This document shows positions 32,182 to 42,058 of a stretch of 42,147 bases of DNA, one piece after another. A program made the translations under genes and the position numbers. The stretch comes from an uncultured Clostridia bacterium (lineage in GTDB: Bacteria > Bacillota > Clostridia > TANB77 > CAG-508). Location of the stretch: contig CALXXE010000016.1 of the NCBI GenBank assembly GCA_944392605.1, forward strand, positions 1-42,147, written 5' to 3'. The notes below the pieces were generated by a model. That model did no database searches, had not been told where the DNA came from, and saw nothing but the letters and a program-made list of their open reading frames with translations. Each line of letters begins with the position of its first letter. Within the stretch, counting starts at the first letter, position 1.

Positions 32182-33076
32182 CGTTTTAGGATATTTTATA
32201 GGTGAAGGATTTAGTAACGTATTTAAAAATAAGAAATCAACTGGTGCTTCTCTTATGATTATGTGTGCTACTATGATTATATTTGGAATATTTCTAATTT
32301 TAGGAGAAAACATCAATCACTTTGTAGACCAAGTAGAATCAGAACAAGGTATACAAGTATTTGTAAAAAATGAAGCAACACAAGAGCAAATAGATCAACT
32401 AGGAGAAGATATAAGAAAGATTGATGGAGTAAGTACTGTAGACTTTGTATCAAAAGATGAAGCATTAGAACAGATGAAAGAAAGATTTGGAGAAAGACAA
32501 GATTTACTAGATGGTTACGAAGGAGAAAATAATATATTTACAGCATCTTATGTAGTAACTCTAACAGATTTAACAAAAAGTCAAGAAGTACAAGATCAGA
32601 TAAATACATATACAGATGTAGTAAAGAAAATTCAAAGTAAAGATGAAGTTGTAACAACATTAATAAACTTAGCAAATGGAATTAAAATAGTAACAGGAGT
32701 AATCTTAGCCTTATTAATTATAATTTCAATATTCATTATAGCTAATACAATAAAGCTTACAGTACATGCAAGAAGAAAAGAAATTTCAATAATGAAATAT
32801 GTTGGAGCAACAAATAGTTTTATAAGATGGCCTTTTATTGTAGAAGGTATGATTATAGGTGTTTTAGCAAGTATTATTTCAATTGTAATAGTTGGAGGGG
32901 CATATACATTTATTGCAGATAAATTAGTAAGTTCAGAATTTATGCAATTAATTAACATGAGCCTAATTAGTTTTGGCGACATGTTTAACTCAATAATATT
33001 TGTTTATATGCTATTAGGAATTGGTATAGGTGTTCTTGGAAGTATGATTTCAATGAGAAAATATTTAAAAGTATAA
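32171..33076 (+). CDS. ftsX: Cell division permease FtsX
   Basis: 301 aa from ATG 32171 (ATG 32165 is an alternative), after AAGGCGG inside ftsE; the overlap is 11 bp. First helix at residues ~20-45. The extracellular loop with QGIQVFVKNEATQEQIDQL and VDFVSKDEALEQMKERFG is the region that contacts hydrolases. Three further helices follow, with ARRKEISIMKYVGAT between them. It is the partner of FtsE and probably activates the coiled-coil M23 proteins encoded next. Confidence 0.95.
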   Translation: MKYSVLGYFIGEGFSNVFKNKKSTGASLMIMCATMIIFGIFLILGENINHFVDQVESEQGIQVFVKNEATQEQIDQLGEDIRKIDGVSTVDFVSKDEALEQMKERFGERQDLLDGYEGENNIFTASYVVTLTDLTKSQEVQDQINTYTDVVKKIQSKDEVVTTLINLANGIKIVTGVILALLIIISIFIIANTIKLTVHARRKEISIMKYVGATNSFIRWPFIVEGMIIGVLASIISIVIVGGAYTFIADKLVSSEFMQLINMSLISFGDMFNSIIFVYMLLGIGIGVLGSMISMRKYLKV

Positions 33077-33086
33077 AGGAGAAGAA

Positions 33087-34322
33087 ATGCGAAAGTTTTT
33101 AATTATAATTTTAGCTTTTGTAATCTGTATTTTCAGTATTTTTCCTTATGTACATGCAGAAAATGAAACAGAAAATAGTCAAGCAAACAACACAACTAAT
33201 ACAGCGGTAGAAAACTTACAAAATGAAAGAAATGAAATTCAAAATCAAATGAATGAAGCAAGTGGACAACTAGAAGGAGTACAAAATGATTTATCAGAAA
33301 ATTTACAACAAGTACAAAAATTAGATGAAAGGATTTCTGAATCAGAACAGGAGCTAAATGATTTAAATACACAAATAACAGATTTACAATCATCAATAGA
33401 TGAAGTAGAAGCAAATTTGGAGACAGCACAAGCATCATATGATTCACAAAAAACAGTACTAGATAATTATTTGGTTGAAGTACAAGAATCAAGCGATGTA
33501 GAATATTTAGATGTGCTACTTAGCTCTAAGAATATTTCAGAATTCTTATCTAGTTATTTCCTAATTTCAGAACTTGCAAGTTATGAAATGGATTTACTAG
33601 ATGATATGCAAGCAAAAAAAGATGAAATAGAGTTATCAAAAACAAAGTTAGAGCAAGACAAAGAACAATTAGCAACAATAAAGGCGAATCAAACAAAGAC
33701 AGCAACTATTTTAGAAAATACAAAGACAGTAAGAGAAAACTTCATATCTAAATTATCAGACCAAGAAAAAGAAATTCAAGCTCAAATAGATGAATATAAT
33801 ACGAGATTTGATGAAATAAACAAAGAAATTTTAGAATTAGCCCAAGGTAGTATCGCAGCAGAGTATATTGGAGGAGAACTTGCATGGCCAGTACCAGGTT
33901 ATACAAGAATAACTTCTAAATATGGAATGAGAACTCATCCAATTACAGGTGTTTATAAATTACATACAGGCGTAGACATTGGTGCACCTATGGGAGCAGA
34001 CTTCATTGCAGCAAATGATGGAATTGTAACAAAAGCAAGTTATAATGGGGCATATGGAAATATGGTAATAATAGACCATGGTGGAGGAGTATCTACATTA
34101 TATGCACATGGTTCAGAAATTTTAGTTGAAGTTGGACAAACTGTAAAAAGAGGAAATCCAGTATTAAAGGTTGGTTCAACAGGATATTCAACTGGAGCTC
34201 ATGCACATTTTGAGGTAAGACTTAATGGCGTTGTAACTGATCCAATGCCATATATAACAAATGGATTAGTACCACAAACACAAACAAATGAAGAAACAGG
34301 GGAAAATGAAACAAACCAATAA
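33087..34322 (+). CDS. Coiled-coil M23 (LytM) wall hydrolase 1
   Basis: 411 aa. Signal peptide (residues 1-25, ending VHAEN), then a long coiled coil (~35-250) with the loop VEYLDVLLSSKNISEFLSSY, then an M23 zinc peptidase domain. Metal and catalytic residues: His293 and Asp297 (HTGVD), His372 and His374 (HAH). All expected ligands are present. The plan equals PcsB/CwlO-type proteins held inactive until FtsEX pulls on the coiled coil. It starts 10 bp after ftsX. Confidence 0.93.
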   Translation: MRKFLIIILAFVICIFSIFPYVHAENETENSQANNTTNTAVENLQNERNEIQNQMNEASGQLEGVQNDLSENLQQVQKLDERISESEQELNDLNTQITDLQSSIDEVEANLETAQASYDSQKTVLDNYLVEVQESSDVEYLDVLLSSKNISEFLSSYFLISELASYEMDLLDDMQAKKDEIELSKTKLEQDKEQLATIKANQTKTATILENTKTVRENFISKLSDQEKEIQAQIDEYNTRFDEINKEILELAQGSIAAEYIGGELAWPVPGYTRITSKYGMRTHPITGVYKLHTGVDIGAPMGADFIAANDGIVTKASYNGAYGNMVIIDHGGGVSTLYAHGSEILVEVGQTVKRGNPVLKVGSTGYSTGAHAHFEVRLNGVVTDPMPYITNGLVPQTQTNEETGENETNQ

Positions 34323-34346
34323 ATGTAAAGAAAGTAGGAGGAACTT

Positions 34347-35504
34347 ATGAAAAAAGTTGGACTAAAAATATTAGTGGGGATTTTAGCAACAATCATTTTA
34401 TTACAGTTTAATGTAGTAATGGCAGTTTCTCAAAAAGATTTGGACAATGTAAATAGTGAAATCGAAGACAAGAAAGAAGAATTAGAAGATGTTCAAAACG
34501 AAAAATCACAAGCAATGACGGAAGTAGAAAATTTAACAACTCAAATATCTGATTATCAATCTCAAATTGATGATTTAGATAGTCAAATAAGTGAATTAAA
34601 TGCACAAATAGAAGAGTCTCAAAAAAAGGTAGACGAAGCACAAGCACAATATGATGAAAATAAAAAATTAGCAGAAGAGAGATTGGTAGTAATGCAAGAA
34701 TCAGGAGATACAACATATTTAGATATGTTACTTACTTCTGAAAGTATAACCGATTTAATTTCTAGTTATTATTTAGCATCAGAATTAGCACAAGCTGATA
34801 CAGAGCTTTTGAATGGGTTAGAAGAGGAAAGACAAGCACTTGAAAATGCTAAAACAGAGCTAGAAAATAATAAAACGGAATTAGATAATGCTAAAAAAAC
34901 TAAAGAAAGTGCTTCAGCTCAGTTACAGGTATTAAAGAACGAAAAAGATACACAAGTTGCACAATTATCTCAAGAGGAAAAAGATTTACAAGCAGAAATT
35001 GATGAATTAGTGTCACATGAAGCAAGTATAAGAAATGAGATTGAAAGAATGAAAGAAGAGTATGATAAAAATAATTTAGGAGGAAGCAATAGCAACAACG
35101 ATACAAGCTCTTTTGGATTTGGATGGCCGGTATCTAACAATAGAATTGGAACAGGATATGGAGTATCAGGACCATATTGGAGTTCTGGATACCATACAGG
35201 AGTCGACTTCCCAGTAGGGTCTGGAACGCCAGTATATGCAGTTGGAGATGGACAAGTTTTTGATACAGGATATAACAGTGCTTATGGAAATTTTGTAGAG
35301 ATATATCACGGAAACAACGTATATAGTTTTTATGCACATGCATCAAGTGTTAGTGTAAGTAAGGGACAGAAAGTATCTAAAGGACAACAAATAATGTTAT
35401 CAGGAGCTACAGGGAATGTAACTGGTGCACATTTACATTTTGAAATTAGAAGTCCAGGATATGGATATTCAAGTTGTGTAAATCCAATGCCATATTTACC
35501 TTAA
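34347..35504 (+). CDS. Coiled-coil M23 (LytM) wall hydrolase 2
   Basis: 385 aa, tandem paralogue of the preceding gene. Signal peptide (1-27), coiled coil (~30-235) with the conserved TTYLDMLLTSESITDLISSYYL loop, an Asn/Ser-rich linker, then M23 with His283, Asp287 (HTGVD) and His362, His364 (HLH). AGGAGG precedes the ATG. It is closer to the third copy than to the first through the coiled coil, indicating a later duplication. Confidence 0.93.
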   Translation: MKKVGLKILVGILATIILLQFNVVMAVSQKDLDNVNSEIEDKKEELEDVQNEKSQAMTEVENLTTQISDYQSQIDDLDSQISELNAQIEESQKKVDEAQAQYDENKKLAEERLVVMQESGDTTYLDMLLTSESITDLISSYYLASELAQADTELLNGLEEERQALENAKTELENNKTELDNAKKTKESASAQLQVLKNEKDTQVAQLSQEEKDLQAEIDELVSHEASIRNEIERMKEEYDKNNLGGSNSNNDTSSFGFGWPVSNNRIGTGYGVSGPYWSSGYHTGVDFPVGSGTPVYAVGDGQVFDTGYNSAYGNFVEIYHGNNVYSFYAHASSVSVSKGQKVSKGQQIMLSGATGNVTGAHLHFEIRSPGYGYSSCVNPMPYLP

Positions 35505-35557
35505 GTTATTAATTAGATAATATATAATTACTTTAGTTAAATTAATAGGAGGAACTT

Positions 35558-36784
35558 ATGAAAAAGGTTGTTTTTAAAATATTGGGGATAGTAATTGTAG
35601 CAACAATGCTCTTGCAAACAGTAGCGATAGCAGCGTCAACAAGTGAGTTAAAAAGTGAAAAAAGTGATAATCAAGAAAAAATTAATGACGCAAAAGATGA
35701 ATTAAGTGATGTTCAAGAGCAAAAATCAAATACACAAGAAGAAATAAATAACTTAGATAGTCAAATTGCTGATTATGAATCACAGATTAATGAACTAGAT
35801 ACTAAGATTGCTGATTTAAATACTCAAATTGAAGAATCACAAAAAAAGTTAGATGAAGCACAAGCACAATATGATGAAAACAAAAAATTGGCAGAAGAAA
35901 GATTAGTAACAATGCAAGAATCAGGAGATACATCTTATTTGGATTTTATATTATCTTCTGATAGTGTAACTGATTTGATTTCTAGTTATTATTTAGCAAC
36001 AGAATTAGCACAAGCAGATACAGAACTTTTAGATGGATTAGAGGAAGAAAGACAAGCTGTTGAAGAAGCAAAAACAGAATTGGAAAACAATAAGGCAGAA
36101 TTAGATAATTCAAGAACATCTAAAGAAAGTGCAACTGCACAATTACAGGTATTAAAAGAGGAAAAAAATACAGAGGTTGCGAAATTATCTGAAGATGAAA
36201 AGACAATTCAGGCACAAATAGATGAATTAACAGAAGCAAATAAAACAATAGACCAACAAATTAAAGAAGCAGAGGCAAGAATTGCAGCGGCTAACAAGAA
36301 TAACGGTAGTAGTGGAGGCAGCGGTAGTGGAGCTTCAGCAGGAGCACCTTCAGGAAGTGCAAATCTTGGAAATGTTAGCTCAAGTGGTTTTATTATGCCG
36401 GTACCAGCTGCATATGATACTATAACAACTGGAATGTATTATTCAAGTGGAGCATATCATGGAGCAGTAGATTTTGGTTCTGGTGGAATAAATGGACAAC
36501 CTATATTTGCTGTAGCAGATGGAACAGTTATAATATCTACAAGAGTAAGAGGAAGTTACGGAAATTATATTATAATTAGACATGATAATGGGCTATATAC
36601 ATTATATGCACATGGACAAGATGGTTCAAGAACTGTTGAATCAGGAGATAGGGTTTCACAAGGTCAGCAGATAATGAGAGTTGGATCAACAGGAAATTCA
36701 ACTGGTCCACACTTACATTTTGAAGTAAGAACTAGTCCAGGAAATTATAGTAATAGAGTTAATCCACGAAATCATTTACCTTAA
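35558..36784 (+). CDS. Coiled-coil M23 (LytM) wall hydrolase 3
   Basis: 408 aa, third paralogue. Signal peptide (1-27), coiled coil (~30-250) with the YLDFILSSDSVTDLISSYYL loop, a Gly/Ser/Ala linker (~252-275) and M23 with HGAVD (His301, Asp305) and HLH (His385, His387). The linker is the least conserved part. It is preceded by 53 bp of A+T-rich DNA and AGGAGG, so it may have its own weak promoter or be part of the ftsEX transcript. Confidence 0.93.
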   Translation: MKKVVFKILGIVIVATMLLQTVAIAASTSELKSEKSDNQEKINDAKDELSDVQEQKSNTQEEINNLDSQIADYESQINELDTKIADLNTQIEESQKKLDEAQAQYDENKKLAEERLVTMQESGDTSYLDFILSSDSVTDLISSYYLATELAQADTELLDGLEEERQAVEEAKTELENNKAELDNSRTSKESATAQLQVLKEEKNTEVAKLSEDEKTIQAQIDELTEANKTIDQQIKEAEARIAAANKNNGSSGGSGSGASAGAPSGSANLGNVSSSGFIMPVPAAYDTITTGMYYSSGAYHGAVDFGSGGINGQPIFAVADGTVIISTRVRGSYGNYIIIRHDNGLYTLYAHGQDGSRTVESGDRVSQGQQIMRVGSTGNSTGPHLHFEVRTSPGNYSNRVNPRNHLP

Positions 36785-36846
36785 ATACGTTGTAATTTAA
36801 GAGATTAATAATACATATAATTAAATATAATTATAAAAGATTATAT

Positions 36847-36889
36847 GGGCGGAGGATTTCCGCCCAGCTTTAGTACTTTAAGTACTAAA
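36847..36889 (+). promoter_or_regulatory. Two adjacent perfect hairpins in the ctpA leader
   Basis: GGGCGGA/TCCGCCC (36847-36865) followed by TTTAGTACTT/AAGTACTAAA (36869-36889 region). The first is unusually G+C-rich for this genome. Neither has a T tail, so they may be messenger-stabilising or regulatory structures rather than a terminator. Confidence 0.5.
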
Positions 36890-36909
36890 CTAAAAATTGG
36901 AGGCTAAAA

Positions 36910-38127
36910 ATGGAAGAACAGAAAAGATTTAAAACTTATAAAATCATAATGTTAGTTGTTTTGGTAGCGTTTGTAACTTTTTTATTAACATCAATTGGAA
37001 TGTATCAATATTTTACAAATGATGGTTTTGGAAAAAGTCTTATAGCAAAGTCAGATGCTAATGAAGAATTAGTAAATACTTTAGATCAATATAGAAGAAT
37101 AATAGATAAATATTATTTAGGAGATATAGATGAGGAACAATTAAAAGAAGGAGCAATTAGTGGTTATATAGATGGATTAGGAGATGAATATACTGAATAT
37201 ATTTCAAAAGAAGATATGTCAGACTATATGGCAGATACAACAGGAAACTTTGTGGGTGTTGGAGTATATATGGTACAAGATACAGAGGCAAACAGAATAA
37301 TGGTATTGTCTCCAATAAAAGGTGGACCTGCAGAAAAGGCGGGATTACAACCAGGTGATTATATAACAGCAGTAGATGGAGTTGAGTATTCAGGAGAACA
37401 AATGACAGAAGCTTCAAATAAAATTAAAGGTGAAGAAGGCACAACTGTTAAATTAGAAGTTCTAAGGGGAGAAGAAACTTTAAACTTTGAATTAACAAGG
37501 GAAAATATAAGAACAAATCCTGTTGAAGGAGAAGTCTTAGATGGTAATATAGGGTATATAACATTTTCTTCATTTGATGAAGGAACAGCAGAAGAATTTA
37601 AGGCTAAATTTGAAGAACTACAAGGACAGGGAATTACCTCACTAATAATAGACTTAAGAAATAATGGTGGAGGAATTGTAGATGAAGCTTTAGGAATTGC
37701 AAATTACATATTAGATAAAGATTCAGTTATTTTATATGAAGTAGATAAAAATAATAATGAAACAGAAGAAAAAACGACTGATGACCCAATAATTAATATG
37801 CCGATTGTATTATTAACAAATGAAAATACAGCAAGTTCATCAGAAATACTAGCAGGTGCATTAAAAGACCATGGAAAAGCAACAATAGTAGGAACAAAAA
37901 CATATGGAAAGGGAGTAATTCAGCAATTACTTACATTACCTGATGGAAGTGGATTGAAAATAACTTCTGAAAAATATTTAACTCCAAATAGAACTGAGAT
38001 AAATAAAATAGGCATAGAGCCTGATGAAGAAGTGGAATTACCAGATACAGTAACAAACGTATTAGATGTTGATAGAAATGAAGATACACAATTACAAAAA
38101 GCAATTGAAGTATTAAATAGAGATTAA
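36910..38127 (+). CDS. ctpA: C-terminal processing peptidase (S41 family)
   Basis: 405 aa. N-terminal anchor helix (residues ~10-33), PDZ domain (IKGGPAEKAGLQPGDYITAVDG), then the S41 protease core. The Ser-Lys dyad is around Ser311 (TASSSEILAGAL) and Lys334 (TYGKGVIQ). Secreted S41 proteases degrade or process envelope proteins and in several bacteria control M23 hydrolases. Its position just after three M23 genes fits that control role, as inference. The ATG follows GGAGG. Confidence 0.93.
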   Translation: MEEQKRFKTYKIIMLVVLVAFVTFLLTSIGMYQYFTNDGFGKSLIAKSDANEELVNTLDQYRRIIDKYYLGDIDEEQLKEGAISGYIDGLGDEYTEYISKEDMSDYMADTTGNFVGVGVYMVQDTEANRIMVLSPIKGGPAEKAGLQPGDYITAVDGVEYSGEQMTEASNKIKGEEGTTVKLEVLRGEETLNFELTRENIRTNPVEGEVLDGNIGYITFSSFDEGTAEEFKAKFEELQGQGITSLIIDLRNNGGGIVDEALGIANYILDKDSVILYEVDKNNNETEEKTTDDPIINMPIVLLTNENTASSSEILAGALKDHGKATIVGTKTYGKGVIQQLLTLPDGSGLKITSEKYLTPNRTEINKIGIEPDEEVELPDTVTNVLDVDRNEDTQLQKAIEVLNRD

Positions 38128-38141
38128 AGCGAGGGATGATA

Positions 38142-38738
38142 ATGAATTTACCAAATAAATTAACTATATTTAGAATAATATTGGTACCGATAATGGTAAT
38201 AATTCCATTTTTGGGAATAGAGGGTAAAGTTTTCGGAATACCAATAGAATGGATTATAATTGATAGCATATTTATTATAGCTTCTATTACAGATAAACTA
38301 GATGGCTATCTAGCGAGAAAAAATCATCAAGTAACAGCATTTGGTAAATTTTTAGATCCTTTAGCTGATAAAATATTAGTATTAGCAGCTATGATGATGT
38401 TGGTTGAAATGCAAAAGTTACCTGCATGGATACCAATTATAGTATTAGCTAGAGAATTTGTCGTATCAGGGTATAGATTAATCGCAGTAGAACAAGGCGG
38501 AGAAGTAATTGCAGCATCTAAATGGGGAAAATTAAAGACATTAACTCAAATGATAGCAATCATTTTAGCTTTTGTAGATTTAAATGCATTTGGAGATTGT
38601 TTCACAGGAGTATTACAAGGTGGAGATTTAGTATTAAACTTAATTGTAACAATAATGATGATTATACAAGTTATTGCAACAATATTCTCTGGAGTAGATT
38701 ATTTAAAAGGTGCTAAAAAATATATGCAAGCTAAATAA
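38142..38738 (+). CDS. pgsA: CDP-diacylglycerol-glycerol-3-phosphate 3-phosphatidyltransferase
   Basis: 198 aa integral membrane enzyme that makes phosphatidylglycerol phosphate. The CDP-alcohol motif is present in full: DKLDGYLARKNHQVTAFGKFLDPLADK. ATG 38142 follows GAGGGA by six bases; ATG 38136 overlaps that site. The N-terminus NLPNKLTIFRIILVP is typical. Confidence 0.94.
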   Translation: MNLPNKLTIFRIILVPIMVIIPFLGIEGKVFGIPIEWIIIDSIFIIASITDKLDGYLARKNHQVTAFGKFLDPLADKILVLAAMMMLVEMQKLPAWIPIIVLAREFVVSGYRLIAVEQGGEVIAASKWGKLKTLTQMIAIILAFVDLNAFGDCFTGVLQGGDLVLNLIVTIMMIIQVIATIFSGVDYLKGAKKYMQAK

Positions 38739-38800
38739 AAACAAATGAAAAATATAAAATAAGAATACTTTTAAGATAAAATGAATATAATGTTAAATAA

Positions 38801-38833
38801 AAAATGAAGTTTGCTTGACAAATTTCATTTTTT
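38801..38833 (+). terminator. pgsA terminator overlapping the greA promoter
   Basis: AAAAAATGAAGTTTG pairs with CAAATTTCATTTTTT around the loop CTTGA. The greA -35 (TTGACA) lies in the loop and 3' arm. Confidence 0.7.
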
Positions 38834-38846
38834 GCCGTAATATAAT
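38815..38846 (+). promoter_or_regulatory. greA promoter
   Basis: TTGACA (38815-38820), then TAATAT at 17 bp (38838-38843) or TATAAT at 20 bp (38841-38846). Confidence 0.7.
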
Positions 38847-38898
38847 AAATGATTTTTTAGAAAAGGATGAAATTACCTAAAGAGAGGAGAAATGAACA

Positions 38899-39378
38899 AT
38901 GGATGAGAAAAAAGAAGTGATATTAACACAAGAAGGGTATGATAAATTAGAAGAGGAGTTAAATTTCTTAAGAACAGAAAAAAGAGCTGAAATAGCTGAT
39001 AGAATAAAAGTAGCGCTAGGATTTGGTGACTTATCTGAAAATTCAGAATATGATGAAGCAAAAACTGCACAAGCAGAAAATGAAACAAGAATTGTAGAAC
39101 TTGAAGACAAATTAAGACATGCAAAAATAATTGATCAAAAAGATATTAATACAGAAACAGTTCAAGTTGGAAATATTGTTAGAGTATTAGATATGGAATT
39201 TGATGAAAAAATTGAATATCAAATTGTTGGTTCTACAGAAGTAAATTTAGCTGAAAATAAAATTTCTAATGAATCACCTTTAGGAGCTGCTTTACTTGGA
39301 GCAAAAAGAAATAATGTAGTAGAAGTAAATGCACCAGGTGGAGTTATGAAATACAAAATACTATCTATAAAAAAATAA
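38899..39378 (+). CDS. greA: Transcription elongation factor GreA
   Basis: 159 aa. An N-terminal coiled coil with the acidic tip GDLSENSEYDEAK stimulates RNA polymerase cleavage of backtracked RNA; a C-terminal FKBP-like domain ends ESPLGAALLGAKRNNVVEVNAPGG. Standard length. GAGGAGAAATGAACA precedes the start. Confidence 0.95.
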   Translation: MDEKKEVILTQEGYDKLEEELNFLRTEKRAEIADRIKVALGFGDLSENSEYDEAKTAQAENETRIVELEDKLRHAKIIDQKDINTETVQVGNIVRVLDMEFDEKIEYQIVGSTEVNLAENKISNESPLGAALLGAKRNNVVEVNAPGGVMKYKILSIKK

Positions 39379-39423
39379 ATAGAAAGAAAAAATAAAATTG
39401 AAATAAATAAAAGATAATAAAAA

Positions 39424-39449
39424 TAGGCAAAGTATTTATACTTTGCCTA
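39424..39449. terminator. Bidirectional terminator of greA and deoD
   Basis: TAGGCAAAGTAT (39424-39435) and ATACTTTGCCTA (39438-39449) form a perfect stem between the convergent genes. Confidence 0.85.
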
Positions 39450-39460
39450 AAATTGTTTGC

Positions 39461-40183
39461 TTAAATACTTAAAGAACTATCTAAAGCAAGTTTAATCATA
39501 TTATTTAAACCTGTTTGTCTTTCTTCAGGAGTTGCAACTTCTTTAATATATTTAGAATCTACAACGCTCATTAAACAAGCAGCTTTCTTATTTAACATTT
39601 TAGCAGTATAGAATAATGCAAAAGCTTCCATTTCAGCACTAACAGGATTGAAATCAGAAGGTACTCTTTCTAAAAATTTATTTACATTTGTCATATATAA
39701 GTCAAAACAATCTGTACAAACTGTATTTCCTTTTACAATACTTACATTTGTTTCTTTTGCTGTTTGCTCTATAATAGAATTTAACGCTTTATTAGCTTCT
39801 ACAATGTGACAATCATCATTATTTAATGTTAAAGCAAAATTAGATTCACTAAACACTTTATCAGCAAGAATAATATCAAATAGCTTTAATTCGGGTTTGT
39901 AGCAACCACAAGAACCTATTCTTATAATATTTTCCACTTCATAAATTTTATATAATTCATATGAGTATATTCCCATGCTTGGCATACCCATTCCAGATGC
40001 CATAACTGTAATTTCTTTACCTTTATATGTTCCAGTATATGCATACATCCCTCTTACCTGATTTACTAATTTTACATCTTCTAAAAAGTTTTCAGCTATA
40101 TATTTAGCACGAAGTGGGTCTCCTGGCATAATTACAGTTTTTGCAATATCGCTTAAATTTGCTTCATTATGTGGTGTTGGCAT
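39461..40183 (-). CDS. deoD: Purine nucleoside phosphorylase, DeoD type
   Basis: 240 aa from ATG 40183 (AAAGGAG upstream; GTG 40192 is the weaker alternative). Reversible phosphorolysis of purine nucleosides. DeoD family blocks: MPTPHNEANLSDIAK, VIMPGDPLRAKYIAE, ASGMGMPSMGIYSYEL, RIGSCG and the substrate strand VSAEMEAFALFYTA. Length fits the hexameric bacterial type. It is alone on the minus strand. Confidence 0.94.
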   Translation of the reverse strand: MPTPHNEANLSDIAKTVIMPGDPLRAKYIAENFLEDVKLVNQVRGMYAYTGTYKGKEITVMASGMGMPSMGIYSYELYKIYEVENIIRIGSCGCYKPELKLFDIILADKVFSESNFALTLNNDDCHIVEANKALNSIIEQTAKETNVSIVKGNTVCTDCFDLYMTNVNKFLERVPSDFNPVSAEMEAFALFYTAKMLNKKAACLMSVVDSKYIKEVATPEERQTGLNNMIKLALDSSLSI

Positions 40184-40269
40184 ACTAATCACTCCTTTTA
40201 ATTTTTTATTTTATATAAGTAGTATAACATAAATATAAGAAAATAAAAGCTAAATTTGAATAAAAACTA

Positions 40270-40298
40270 TTGTAAAAATTGTTGATAAATGTTAAAAT
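40270..40298 (+). promoter_or_regulatory. pyrG promoter
   Basis: TTGTAA (40270-40275), 17-bp spacer, TAAAAT (40293-40298); start near 40305. Confidence 0.65.
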
Positions 40299-40304
40299 AA
40301 TAAT

Positions 40305-40410
40305 AGATTGAAAAAAAACCAAATTTTTTGGCGGATTTTTAATCTTTTTTTTATTTTTATTTATTCTCTTAAGAATTTGCAAGATTTGGTTTTATTTTTT
40401 GTTTGTTTTG
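40305..40410 (+). promoter_or_regulatory. pyrG leader with terminator-like hairpin
   Basis: AAAACCAAAT (40315-40324), at the very 5' end of the RNA, pairs with ATTTGGTTTT (40384-40393), followed by ATTTTTTGTTTG. A competing local hairpin CCAAA-TTT-TTTGG (40319-40331) uses the same 5' arm. In Bacillus, pyrG is controlled by leader attenuation that responds to CTP; this layout suggests something comparable, although the 5' sequence is not the Bacillus GGGCTC. Confidence 0.5.
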
Positions 40411-40424
40411 GAAAGGGGAAGAGA

Positions 40425-42032
40425 ATGAATACAAAGTACATATTTGTAACAGGAGGAGTTGTATCAGGATTAGGAAAAGGAATAACAGCGGCTTCACTTG
40501 GAAGGTTATTAAAAAATAGAGGATATAAGGTAACAATACAAAAATTTGACCCTTATATAAATGTAGACCCAGGAACAATGAATCCATATGAACATGGAGA
40601 AGTATTTGTAACAGATGATGGGGCAGAAACAGATTTAGATTTAGGACATTATGAAAGATTTATAGACGAAAATCTTACACATAATTCAAGCATAACAATG
40701 GGAAAAATATATTCGACAGTAATTGAAAAAGAAAGAAAAGGTGAATATTTAGGAAAGACAGTACAAGTAATACCACATATAACAAATGAAATAAAAAGAA
40801 GAATATATGGATTTGAAGACACAGATACTGATATAGTAATAACAGAAGTAGGTGGAACTGTAGGAGATATAGAGGGGCTTTCAATAATAGAAGCAATTAG
40901 ACAAGTAGGACTAGAAAAAAATCCAGAAGATGTATTATATATACATGTAACATTACTTCCATATATACATGGTTCAAATGAAATAAAATCAAAACCAACA
41001 CAACATTCTGTAAAAGAATTACAAAGTTTAGGGATAAAACCAAATATATTAGTATGTAGAACAGAACAAGATATACCAGATAGTGTAAGAGAAAAATTAT
41101 CATTATTTTGTAATGTGAGAAAGTCAAGTGTAATTCAGAATAAAACAGCAGATTGCTTATATGCAGTGCCATTAATGTTAGAAGAAGAAGGATTAGCAAG
41201 AGAAGTTTGTAATCACTTAAAATTAGATAGATATATACCAGATAATTCAAAATGGCAAGAAATGATAGATAATATAAGAAGTATAGACAAAAATAACAAT
41301 GTAAGAGTAGCAATTGTAGGTAAATATATAAAATTAGAAGATTCATATATATCTGTAATAGAAAGTTTATACCATGCAGGATTTGAAAATCATGTAAAAG
41401 TAGAAGTAGACTTAGTTGATGCAGAGAAAATAAATAGAGAAAATGCAAAAGAAGAATTATCTAGATATGATGGAATAATAGTACCAGGAGGATTTGGAAC
41501 AAGAGGAATAGAAGGAAAGATAGAGACAATTAAATATGTAAGAGAAAATAAAGTTCCATTTTTAGGAATATGTCTTGGTATGCAAATGGCTGTTGTAGAG
41601 TTTGCAAGAGATGTGCTAGGATTAGAAGATGCAAATTCAGCTGAATTTGATGAAAATACTAATAATCCAGTAATACATATAATGGAAGAACAAAAGAAAG
41701 TGGATAAAAAAGGTGGAACAATGAGATTAGGAGCATATCCTTGTATAATAAAAGAAGGAAGTTTAGCAAGTAAAGTGTATGGTAAAGAAGAAATTGCAGA
41801 AAGACATAGACATAGATATGAATTTAATAATGATTATAGAGAAAAACTAGAAGAAGCAGGTCTAACAGTTTCAGGGACATCCCCAGATGGTAACTTAGTA
41901 GAGATAGTAGAAATAAAAGACCATCCATACTTTATTGCAGGACAATTTCATCCGGAATTAAAATCAAGACCAAATCGTCCAGCGCCTTTATTTGTGGGAT
42001 TAGTAAAAGCTTGTGTTGATAATAAAATGTAG
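40425..42032 (+). CDS. pyrG: CTP synthase
   Basis: 535 aa from ATG 40425 (GAAAGGGGAAGAG upstream; the open frame back to 40308 is leader sequence). Converts UTP to CTP with glutamine. The synthase domain begins [17 protein letters not shown] and contains [22 protein letters not shown]. The glutaminase domain has Cys383 (GICLGMQM), His509 and Glu511 (FHPELKSRP). All catalytic residues are present and the length is standard. Confidence 0.97.
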   Translation: MNTKYIFVTGGVVSGLGKGITAASLGRLLKNRGYKVTIQKFDPYINVDPGTMNPYEHGEVFVTDDGAETDLDLGHYERFIDENLTHNSSITMGKIYSTVIEKERKGEYLGKTVQVIPHITNEIKRRIYGFEDTDTDIVITEVGGTVGDIEGLSIIEAIRQVGLEKNPEDVLYIHVTLLPYIHGSNEIKSKPTQHSVKELQSLGIKPNILVCRTEQDIPDSVREKLSLFCNVRKSSVIQNKTADCLYAVPLMLEEEGLAREVCNHLKLDRYIPDNSKWQEMIDNIRSIDKNNNVRVAIVGKYIKLEDSYISVIESLYHAGFENHVKVEVDLVDAEKINRENAKEELSRYDGIIVPGGFGTRGIEGKIETIKYVRENKVPFLGICLGMQMAVVEFARDVLGLEDANSAEFDENTNNPVIHIMEEQKKVDKKGGTMRLGAYPCIIKEGSLASKVYGKEEIAERHRHRYEFNNDYREKLEEAGLTVSGTSPDGNLVEIVEIKDHPYFIAGQFHPELKSRPNRPAPLFVGLVKACVDNKM

Positions 42033-42058
42033 AAATTTTAAAAATTTTTAAAATACTA

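Noticed and set aside
40897-41448. Long open frame antisense to pyrG, and similar Leu/Tyr-rich antisense frames across the window
   Set aside because: They mirror A-rich codons of real genes, have no ribosome sites, and show low-complexity Leu/Ile/Tyr composition.
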